Below, piece by piece: positions 55,701 to 64,000 of a stretch of 64,000 bases of DNA; position 1 is the stretch's first letter, and each line of letters opens with the position of its first letter. Position numbers and translations under genes: made by a program. The notes beneath the pieces were generated by a model, which had not been told where the DNA came from, ran no database searches, and saw nothing but the letters and a program-made list of their open reading frames with translations. Source of the DNA: Selaginella moellendorffii (taxonomy: Eukaryota > Streptophyta > Lycopodiopsida > Selaginellales > Selaginellaceae); the NCBI RefSeq assembly GCF_000143415.4, contig NW_003314416.1:213981-277980 (forward strand), given 5' to 3'.

Positions 55701-56400
55701 CCCCTCCATCTTGTCGCAGCCTGGTGGAAGCGTAAAACCTGTCCAGTCGAGCTTGGCACCCTGTCGATTGGTGTCTCGTGAAAGGGTGGTTGCAGAAAAC
55801 CCCTCTACGTGCTGGAGGTCCAAGACTCCCAAGGCTTCGACTAACGCTATCCAATTCCTTCTCTCTCTCCCCTGTATGGTTTCCAGTGAACCTCACCGGT
55901 CACTCAAACCCTCCACCATGTTGAAGTCTCCTACCACCAGCCACTCGTCCGCCACTCCTTGAGTGCTCTGCTGGATATCTGTCCACATTTGTGCACACTC
56001 CCTTCTTCGAGTGGGTGCATACAACGTTGACAATCCCAACACGCCCAAAGTGTAGGTGTATGACCAACAGCTGTGCTTTCTCTTGGACCAGCACCCTGTG
56101 GTCACGTACCTGCGCTGACCACTTGGTAGAGACAATGATCGCTGTTCCTCCTCCACACCGTGTTCTCACTTGTGTGGCCGGATTCCACCAAATTCTCCCA
56201 CACATGCCCAGATTGAAGTCTGGAGCCTTCCCCATCTTGTGCTTCTGGATGCACAGTATGTTGATCCTCCCCTCTAAGCCAATCTCTTGGATGTGGGATT
56301 TGAGCTGTACTCTCTTGTTGAGTCTACTGTCATCAGAGCTGAGTCCCTGACAGTTCCACGTGAGCACTGTGAGCGTAGTCATGGAGCAACGTATTTCCAA
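52786..56400 (-). pseudogene. LINE copy 3 ORF2, endonuclease and RT part
   Basis: APE-type endonuclease at 55893-56400 (LTWNCQGLSSDD, later VVGDFNMVEG) with a frameshift near 56040. The catalytic Glu of the usual QEH motif reads CIQKHK. A linker frame (55117-55896) includes SDHDPLRG (catalytic SDH). The RT region shows FEKAYVQ-type and GAFSDDTALFLL active-site variants in broken frames. About 565 bp of RT (54044-54604) is repeated at 54609-55180 but with different substitutions, so this part looks chimaeric or duplicated. Confidence 0.8.
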
Positions 56401-58487
56401 GAGAAAATCGTGCTGCTAGGCCTCGCCCTCCATTCCAAGGAGATGGTCCATACTGCAGTGAGCCTCCCCTTGTACTTGGTCCAGGAGAAGCCCCGCACTG
56501 TGTATTCTGAAAATCCCGTCCACTCGGTGATGGCACGTTCCATCCGGGTCTGGTAATCGCCAAGCGTGATGACCTCTGGGAAGGCCATGTGCCCTCGGTA
56601 CATCAGCCAGTCTCCCGCCTCTGTGGTTGTTAGTTCTCTCCTGGGTGGGATCCATCTGACTGCCATGTTCATAGTCCGAGGAAGAACCTGCTGAAAGCCT
56701 TCTCCGTCTTTTTCAGCAATTGGGCTCTCGAACATTCTGGGCCGTGAATCATGTCCCAAGAAAGGTGGTGCGCTTGGGAACCGTGCTTCAGTTGTTTCTC
56801 CATGGCCTCTGGGAGTTCGAAGGGACGTCCTGGAGCAAGCTTGGGCCATTTGGTCATGCACGCATTCTCGCTGTGCCCGGATTGTAGGCACATACTACAG
56901 CGTGGTGCTGCGTTTTCCACCTGTATACGAACGTATTGTCCCAGGACTGCTATCTCCGTAGGGAGTTCTGCTGGGGATGACACAAAGACCTTATGTCTCA
57001 CAGGGCCCAGAACGCCCTCCGCATCCACGGTGTCTAGACCCGAGGCGATCTGCCTGATGCTTCCTTCGATGAGCTCTCGTATCACCTCTTTAATCCTCAT
57101 CTCCATTGGGATGTCCCACAGTGCCACGTTAAGTGGGACACTTCCCCCCTTCAGCCGTGCCTGGTCATCAGCCGTGAACCTTGGAACCCACGGGTGAAAG
57201 GACACCGCCCAGCTATCGTTGATCAGTCCATGCAGCTCCTCTGCTCGAGCCCGCGCCTCCTCTGTCTCAAACACCACTGTGTAGCATCCACGTCCATGTG
57301 GGAGCAAGTTCTTGATTGTAATCCCCTACTCCAACGTAGCATTCAGCCAGTCCATGGCCATGCGGCTAGTGGGAAACTTCCCCCTGAATACTGCAATCAC
57401 TGCTCTATGTCGTAGTTCTTCCCTAGCTGCCACCACCTGGCTGAGTGTCTCGCCCAGCTTGACTGCCTTTGCCATCCTCTTGGCATCTAGCGCTATTCCA
57501 GCACGTTTCCCTAACTCTCCGGCGCGAGGCTCCATCTTAGAGGATTCTATGTGCGGGATTTCTTTTACCACCTTTCCTTGTGTGGGGCAGCCTTCTTGTT
57601 CTTGCTCAACTCCCAAGTCACCTTGCTCCCCTGGGTCCTCTGGGCCTTGGTGTGGTGTGGTCCGACACTTATCCTCCACCTTTTCCCACCCACGTCCTGC
57701 CGAGGCTCCCTGTGCTTTTCCTTTTGCTGTGCTATCCTTCTTCTGCTCCTGGTCCTCCTCAGAACACGTTTCCTCCTCATGGAGGAACTCCTCCACCTCT
57801 TTTGCCCACGCAAGGGCCTCCTTTGAGCCTGCGCGCCACCTTGCGTTCCTTTTTTTTCTCCATCCTGTTTTTTCTGGCCTCTCTTTCCCTCTCCTGTCCC
57901 ATTCGCTTCATCTCCTCCTCTTGGTCTTCCAGCAGTAGCGCCAGCGGCTTCACTCTTTTCCCCAGAATCGATTCCTCCTTTTGCGCCTCCACCTTTTTGC
58001 TAGCTTCCGGGATCTCCTTGTCTTGGTCCCTTTGTTGGTCCACTTCCTGCTCCTCTTGCTCCTTCCACGTGCTTGTCACTTCCTCTTGTACTTTAGTTTC
58101 TTGGGCCGCTTGGCTGTTTGTGTACTCTTGTTCTTTTGGTGTGACTAGTGCCTCAGTCGCAAGATCGAGGGCTTCCCTGAGAGCGGGGCCAAGAGTACGG
58201 TCTTCTCCCTTGGGGTGAGTCTCCTGGTGCCATACTTCAGTAGTGAGTATATCTTGGTGGAGCTGAACTTCGTTCTGAGTGGCCTCCCGCAAAGCCTTCG
58301 CAAAGGTTTGGGGATCCCATTGCAGCAGTCCTTCTTCTGTCTGGTGTGGCATACATTGCTGCAGCACCGATAGCTGGGGCTCACAGTCAGGCTGATGACT
58401 GGGAGAAGTCCTGCTCTTAAGTCGAGATCCTACCGACTTCACCGGAGAGCCTGGTAGAGATGTTCTCACTTTGTTGGTCAGATCCAA
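56379..58487 (-). pseudogene. LINE copy 3 ORF1 (zinc-knuckle RNA-binding protein)
   Basis: Charged, Glu/Lys/Gln-rich N-terminal region (58487-57777, coiled-coil-like), then a frameshift near a T-run at 57848. A middle part ends at TAG 57324-57326. A part from 57307 on holds WDIPMEMRIKEVIRELIEG and a CCHC knuckle CSMCLQSGHSENAC, as in plant L1 ORF1 (DUF4283 plus zf-CCHC). A further frameshift near 56700 leads to a C-terminal frame to 56379. It overlaps the start of ORF2 by about 20 bases. Confidence 0.75.
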
Positions 58488-58621
58488 GAGGCTCCCTAAA
58501 GTGCGGGGAGATTGGGCGCTCTCCCCTTTGCGCTCTCCCTCCTCTGGCCGCGCCTCCGATCACGGCAGCCATGGTGCTGGACGCTGTGCTCCTCCACGCC
58601 CTAACTCGCCAATCATTTTTA
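58488..58621 (-). other. LINE copy 3 5' end
   Basis: Short leader upstream of ORF1; the copy ends where the 3' end of LINE copy 4 begins (58622). I cannot tell whether this is the full 5' end. Confidence 0.5.
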
Positions 58622-61618
58622 GGTCCCTGGGTCGATGCAACATGTATGTACATTTCTCCAAGTCCCTTAGGGACTGGTACAAAAAACGAGAATCCCTTAG
58701 CGCTGTTCACTCAACTACGCTGTCCTACAATTCTCCACCTAATAGTGATCGCTGCCCTCCAATCGTGGCTGCTGTGGTCGTCGCCTCCACAGTGCATCCA
58801 GTGCCAGATCGCCACATCGAGCCTCCTTTGTTACCGTGTCCGAAGGTCTCCATTTCCACTTGACCTCCCCCTCGTGTTCAGTTCCGTAGCACGGAGTCCA
58901 TAGTCGTCGCCAAGCTGTGAGCGCCTCCCTGTTTTACCCATGCTCCTGGAGCAGCGTATCCCTGAAGCGGATAGCAGCCAGTGTGAGCCTCCACCAATTC
59001 GCCATGATCGCTGAAATCCGAGCGCACTGCCCTTCCAAGTGGTTGTGGTTCCGAGCCTCCCAGAGTGCCTGTACCCCGGAAGCCCGCCATACCTCCCATC
59101 TCGCCCATCCAAGGGCCTCCCACACTGTGGTCCCAACTTCGGCTCCTACCGCGTCCCACCTAACTCAAGTGCCCCATCCTGAGCGTCCCCAACACCCGAT
59201 CTTCCACCAAGCTGCTCCTGTGCATGGTCCCCTTGCCTCTGGAAACCATTGGGTGACATCCCCTTCTCGAATTTCAAAATCCTTCTTGTCCCCTAGTTCC
59301 CTCGTCGCTTTTGCTACCTGCCGCCACATCTCCTTGGCCACGTCACAATCCCAGAGGAGGTGTGTGACCGTCTCCAGTTCCCCGCATTCCGAACACCTGC
59401 GAGCACTCTCCGCTTGGTACCGCTGGCCTACTGGCAGCCCATTCGTCGCCACGAGCCAAGAGGTTACCTTTGATTTTTCCTGGATCGGTAGTTTCGAGAA
59501 CACCACGGTGTTGTCAATCACCTGGTCCACCTCCACTCCTAGCGCGATCCACTTTTGCAACAGTCGTGGGATTTCTTCTCTCTCAAATTCCCTATTCACC
59601 ATCAAACCGTTTCGCACATCCTTGACCTCGTAAGTGAAGAAGCCGTTCGCCCCGCGTCTCCACGCTGCTGGGTCCCAGTCCAGGTCTTCTATTAACTCTT
59701 TCCTCCACCATACTAGCCGTCCATCTCCTTCTAGCCAGCATGGTGACTCTACCACTTATGTCCGAGTTGCTGTCTGTCTTAGAACCCGGATTCGTCCTTT
59801 CACTTCATCGCAGGTCACGGACTCCGTGACCTGCGGCATCTGTTGGGGACCCCCCGCCTCGAGGAGTGTGTCGCCTCTCAATACACGAAGAGGCCTGCCG
59901 AGGTTTTGGTCTGGGTTCTTCACAAACCACACCTCAATCTCCCCCTCATTCCACGCTGGGGTTGGCATCGTGAACGCCCGAGTCCATTTCCCAAGTGGTA
60001 CCTGCTCGCCGTCCGACGTCTCCTCCCTTTGAATTGCCACAAAGTCCCCAGCGTGTAGCCTTCTTGTTGGCCATTTATCCCCTGTCTGTGCCTCTTTCAC
60101 TGCCCGCAGTAGCTTCAGTAGATCCCTCTGCACATCCCGCCACTTCCCTGGCCCGAAAACTTGGAAGCGCCGGGACGATTTCTGTGGATCCGGATCTACC
60201 ACTCCAACTAGTTGTTTGACTGTCCTGAAACCTCCTTGGTGTACCCGCCTCCATATGGTGTAGTGGTTCTCTCGGCCTAGTGTTCTGTCTCCTGCCTTAA
60301 ACAACTCATTGAAAAACAGCGGCTGATTCAGCCAGTCCTCTGCCCTATTCGGGATGACCTGCATCACTGGAAATGACTTCCAGAGCCGATGAAGACCCTG
60401 GACCAACTGGCCTCCCCCTACCACCTGTGTTTGTCCTTCCGCGAACATCCAACGGGGGTCCTCGTCCCAAACTCTTGCGAATCCATGCTTCGGCCTGATG
60501 GCTAGCATGCTCTGCCTGAACAAGAGCTTCCAAGCTTGGGCCCCCGGTTGGAGGCCCATTAGTATGACTTTGTACCTCAACGCCTTGCTCATGTCACTTG
60601 GGTCGATTATCCCCAAGCCACCTAAAACTCGTGGTCTCGCCGTCGACTACCATGCCACCTTGGCCATCGTCCGGCCACTGACCAGCGCTCCCTTCCACAC
60701 ATACGTGCGCACCATGGACCTTATGCGTTTGAGTGTTGTCTCTAGAACCGGCCATACTGAGAGGTGGTACCACGTACACGGCAGCACGATGCTTTTCGCC
60801 ACCACCACCATTGCCGGCAGTCCCAGTTTCCGTGGCGCCCATTTCTGAATCGCTGTTCTGGTCCTCCGCAGCAGCGCTGAGTCCTGCGTAGAAGCTTTGA
60901 ACTCACCTCCTACCTGAATTCCCAGGTAGCGTGTGTCCTCCCCTGGTGATAGCCACTGAAAGTCGATGTCGCGTCCCCACGCCTCGATGTCAGATTTCCG
61001 CCAGTTGATTCCTATCGACTTGTTCCAGTTGATGGCCGCTCCTGCTGCTACATTAAAGGCCTCTAGCCTGGCCCTTACAGTATCCAGGTTAGCCTTGGTA
61101 CCTAGCAGAAAGAGTGCTGTGTCATCCGCAAACGCGTTAGGTCCCTTCCCACCGTTTGAGTTCCTGGGAGTTGCTGTCTTTCCTTGGGTAACTCCACGCC
61201 CCTGATTCCTTCGCCTTCTGCCAGGAACGCCCCTAGAGCCTCCGCGACCATGAGGAAGAGGTACGGGGCCAACGGGCAGCCTTGATGCACCGACCTCCCT
61301 AGTCGAAACCGTGGGCCTGTTTCTCCATTGATGACCACCCTGCTTGATGCTCCCCGGTACAGGAGAGCGATGCGTGTTACCATGGGCGCTGGGATTCCTA
61401 TCCGTCTCATACATTCCTCCAGGAAGTCCCAGTCCACCCGGTCGTACGCCTTCTCGAAATCCAGTAGCCACGCCACCACATTCTGCCTCGAGGATTTTGC
61501 CCATCTTTGGGCCAGGAGATAGGTCCAGATATTCTCCACAATCTGTCTCCCTGGTACAAAGCCTGTCTGTTGTTCTCGAATAATGATGGGCATCACCGGT
61601 TGCAATTTAAGCGCCATC
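58622..61618 (-). mobile_element. L1-like LINE copy 4, 5' side cut by transposon copy 3
   Basis: The 3' end boundary at 58622 is the same as in copies 1-3. Frames cover the RT through the zinc-binding C-terminus. The 5' side stops at 61618 in a ctggttgcaa-type RT phrase, where the terminal repeat of transposon copy 3 starts. It is more diverged from copies 1-3 than those are from each other. Confidence 0.85.
58831..61618 (-). pseudogene. LINE copy 4 ORF2 (RT with intact FADD, zinc-binding domain)
   Basis: RT: FVPGRQIVENIWTYLLAQRW, AWLLDFEKAYDRVDWDFLE, HQGCPLAPYLFL and the active site NAFADDTALFLLG, intact here unlike in copies 1 and 3. A frameshift near 61155 separates the two parts. Further frames (60616-59756 and 59755-59165) run to CSECGELETVTHLLWDC, the zinc-binding motif. 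The N-terminal endonuclease is missing because the copy is cut. Confidence 0.8.
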
Positions 61619-61642
61619 AAGCTCTATTTCGTTAAAGTGGGA
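61619..61642 (-). repeat. terminal inverted repeat, transposon copy 3
   Basis: Identical over 24 bp to 27999-28022 and to the inverse of 52762-52785. Confidence 0.9.
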
Positions 61643-62402
61643 TTTATTCAGTAAAATGGGACTAGGTACAAATTTTCAAGTATTTGAAAATGACATGAAA
61701 TTATATGTTTTTTGTCCAGGGGCTAGACATATCTGGGGCATGGTGACTAGCGGGGTGACTTTGTGTCCAGACTGAGTCCATCTGGTTGTATAATAAATCT
61801 CATTGTCAAGGTGAACAAGCCGAATCTGAAGCTAAAGAAGAGCGATGGCATGCACGCACACATTATTTGTTTGTTCATTGAGCGTGTGGTGAGCTTTCCA
61901 AGATGAACGTCATTCCTATTAGCCAGACATATAACTTAATGGTGAGAACATTTAGATATTATTCAATGTTATCTTTTTCTAACGAATCTAATTGTGAAGG
62001 TGTAGCAAGAGACTTATATATTCTACATCTTCACCTATCTCCTTCTCCGTCTCCTTTTCTGCCTCACTTACAGATTTTGTGCTTGCCATGAGAACGCTCT
62101 TCACCCTAAAATATGGAGTTCGTTGTGTTATAAAAGGAAACCAACACACACGCTGCAAGGGAATGATGGTACATAAAGCACGTAAGCCCACAATATGGGT
62201 TTATGTGCCATTAATATGGGCCACACGCCATATTATTAGATTTATGCACGTGTGATTGGTAAATGCATATGTCATATCATCTTTGTTTTACCTCACACAC
62301 TATATCAGGCCTAATGAACCATATCACATGTGCGCACATGCTATATATATGGAGAAGTATTATGCAAGGATAGAAAAATTCAATGCATGATTGTGGAGAG
62401 CA

Positions 62403-62730
62403 ATGGCATGAAGCCACATGCTAAATAACATTTTAGAGAAAGAATTAAAATAAAAACATGCAAACAGTACTGAGTGGACCAAGACTTAGAAGTGCACAAT
62501 TGAATGAGGTATTTCTAATAAATATTTCACTCACCTCATATAGGAATGGCTACCACTCTCAAATGGCGTATCGCCTCATGCCATCACCTCGCAATTTGTT
62601 ATAACAATCCGATGAATTCATATTCGGCTTGTTCACCTTGAACTTTAAGTAAGATTTGCTAGAACAACTAAGAATTTATACTTGTTATTTGTATCATCTC
62701 ACCTAGGAATGGCGTAAGGCCACATGCCAT
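62403..62730 (-). repeat. palindrome cluster, transposon copy 3
   Basis: Palindromes at 62403-62424, 62563-62584 and 62709-62730 match those of copy 1 at 7899, 7739 and 7593. The companion box (TTCAAGGTGAACA type, reversed) sits at about 62618-62643 and 62745-62770. A half palindrome is at about 61844. Confidence 0.8.
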
Positions 62731-62802
62731 CACGCCTCCTCTGATTCAGATTCGGATTGTTCACCTTGAAATAAAATACATTAGAAACTTAGTAAAGGAA
62801 TA

Positions 62803-63998
62803 TTAATGAATCTCACCTTGAACCCGGGTTATGAATGCTCTTGCTGCATCTCTTGCATGGTCTGGCAAGGTGATGGTGGCACTCTGCTTCCGCATCCAAC
62901 CATGCACAACATTATCCACCAATATGCTCATGCTGGGATCCCTTGGATTCAACACCCATCTCTTTTCTAGGCAATCCTTCGTATATCCGGAACTTGGCTT
63001 GAACCACTCCACAGTTACATTGAAGGAGTTAGTTTCTGCGTCCTCCTCTGCATCAGTGATGCAGCGCCCCACCCATATCATTTGTTTTTTATTACTGGGT
63101 CTGACAAGCACGACCATTCCTTTGCAGACCTGTACTGGATTGAATGCTGAATCCGGCTTCTTGTTCCTCGGCCCACAATAATGATCCTCAACATCGTTAT
63201 CTGTCACTGCATTTCCAGAGGACATTGTTCCGCTACTATCTGGTGCTCTGGGTTCTGGCCAAAAGGACTCTTCCAATTCTTCATATACAACCGGCCCATT
63301 TTGGATAGCAGATATAATCTTCTCCCAGTATTCGAGCAAAGGCTTGCACCTCTGAAAATAGGATTCTCCACCAAACACCAACCCCCTCTTCCAGAAGGCA
63401 ATATGCTGTCTAATCCCGGCCACTATACTTTCCTGGTCTTTGAGTCCATCCGGGTGCATCGGCCGTGGGGAACCCTGAGGAATCATAGGTTCCCCAGTTA
63501 TGGGATCTCTCTTGAAGAGTTCAATGCCGTCCACTGGCAGCCACACTGTGTCCCATTCTCTCATCTTGTACCTCATCACTGGAGCACCGTCACGCATGCT
63601 GAAATGAAACTGAAGAGGCTTGGAGTGGCCAATTAGCATTTCGGATCCGTCCCTGATGTAGCCTCTTACAAACCCCTTAAAGTCTGGAACCTCTGTCAGA
63701 AGTGCAGCTTCAACAGTGCCTTTGATGCAATTTTGGAATTCATCGTAGAGTTGTGGGAGGGTGAGGACATTGGATCGCCGGAGGGACTCTGCCAGGTGAC
63801 TGAACATGGCATCCACGTCTTCATGAGTGTGCCCAACCATGAGAAAGCCAAGTGTAACCGTTTCAAATATGCCTTTGGCAACAAGCATCGCCAAGTACGC
63901 GAAGACGTACATGTTTTTGTTCTCACTGCCAGCATTGTCTGTTTGGAGCAGAAGATGGGGTGGAAGGCCACATCGGCCGCAAGAACTTCCTTGAGATT
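62803..63998 (-). CDS. DUF7869-type transposon protein, C-terminal half (copy 3)
   Basis: Open without a stop from the window edge to 62803 on the minus strand, about 398 residues. It begins near LLLQTDNAGSENKN and then reads FLMVGHTHEDVDAMFSHLAE. Downstream are FSMRDGAPVMRYKMREWDTVWLP-type and RWVLNPRDPSM-type segments of unknown role. The codon that is TAG in copy 1 is TGG (Trp) here. The last residues run past a likely 5' splice site (TTCAAG|gtgaga), so further exons downstream are likely. The family has no assigned activity that I know of; a transposase function is inferred from the TIR context. Confidence 0.7.
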   Translation of the reverse strand, partial: SQGSSCGRCGLPPHLLLQTDNAGSENKNMYVFAYLAMLVAKGIFETVTLGFLMVGHTHEDVDAMFSHLAESLRRSNVLTLPQLYDEFQNCIKGTVEAALLTEVPDFKGFVRGYIRDGSEMLIGHSKPLQFHFSMRDGAPVMRYKMREWDTVWLPVDGIELFKRDPITGEPMIPQGSPRPMHPDGLKDQESIVAGIRQHIAFWKRGLVFGGESYFQRCKPLLEYWEKIISAIQNGPVVYEELEESFWPEPRAPDSSGTMSSGNAVTDNDVEDHYCGPRNKKPDSAFNPVQVCKGMVVLVRPSNKKQMIWVGRCITDAEEDAETNSFNVTVEWFKPSSGYTKDCLEKRWVLNPRDPSMSILVDNVVHGWMRKQSATITLPDHARDAARAFITRVQGEIH

Positions 63999-64000
63999 CT

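Larger units (their letters stand above)
26424..58621 (-). mobile_element. L1-like LINE copy 3, split by transposon copy 2
   Basis: The 3' part is 26424-27998 and the 5' part is 52786-58621. Joining the flanks at the TTCA duplication restores the sequence found uninterrupted in LINE copy 1 near 20013 (gttgtttcatggtctgg). It is the longest LINE in the window, carrying ORF1, endonuclease, RT and the zinc-binding C-terminus, all with lesions. Confidence 0.85.
61619..64000 (-). mobile_element. DNA transposon copy 3 (inverted), runs off the window
   Basis: Starts with the perfect 24-bp terminal repeat (61619-61642), preceded by catc as a candidate target duplication whose partner lies outside. 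It is the reverse complement of 6256-9153 with high identity, except for a deletion of about 460 bp (the equivalent of 8304-8763) near 62010. It interrupts LINE copy 4. Confidence 0.85.

Overview
This window is repeat-dense land-plant nuclear DNA. Almost everything in it belongs to transposable elements, many nested inside one another. The only stretch that looks like ordinary host sequence is an AT-rich island (about 15.3-17.6 kb) holding a decayed 3' half of an aldehyde dehydrogenase gene. That protein is closest, by eye, to ALDH21, a family described from mosses and lycophytes. Its introns are about 65-91 bp, and two intron-like gaps in a retrotransposon here are only 47 and 52 bp. This points to a seed-free plant, with Selaginella-like lycophytes or a bryophyte as good candidates, but the species is not proven.

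Layout, left to right. (1) 1-6255: LTR element A with no coding capacity, inserted into copy 1 of a DNA transposon. (2) 6256-9153: the right end of transposon copy 1, with the C-terminal half of a DUF7869-type protein. Copy 1 itself sits in Ty3/gypsy element B (9154-11215). (3) 11248-15325: Ty3/gypsy element C, a deleted relative of B. (4) 15326-18442: AT-rich island, aldehyde dehydrogenase pseudogene and unclassified repeats. (5) 18443-26423: L1-like LINE copies 1 and 2 (minus strand), broken by two LTR fragments of the A family. (6) 26424-58621: LINE copy 3, split by a 24,787-bp DNA transposon (copy 2, 27999-52785). Copy 2 has perfect 24-bp terminal inverted repeats and a 4-bp TTCA target duplication. 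Copy 2 in turn carries two nearly intact Ty3/gypsy elements: D (32122-41071, minus) and E (42800-50379, plus, a chromovirus). (7) 58622-61618: LINE copy 4, cut at its 5' side by transposon copy 3 (61619 to the window end), which is inverted relative to copy 1.

The most interesting system is the DNA transposon seen three times. It has identical or near-identical termini, encodes a DUF7869-type protein on its right arm and an unrecognised protein on its left arm, and is studded with about 20 copies of a 22-bp palindrome. The palindrome arms co-vary, and the LTR and LINE elements lack it. Several rearrangement junctions fall at these palindromes. Two other points stand out: tiny spliceosomal-type introns inside the pol gene of chromovirus E, and a second, catalytically complete RNase H placed upstream of the reverse transcriptase in element D, whose usual RNase H has lost catalytic residues.

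Inferred order of events: LINE copy 3 inserted, then transposon copy 2, then D and E inside it; gypsy B inserted, then transposon copy 1, then LTR element A. All calls come from reading the sequence only; no database search was run.
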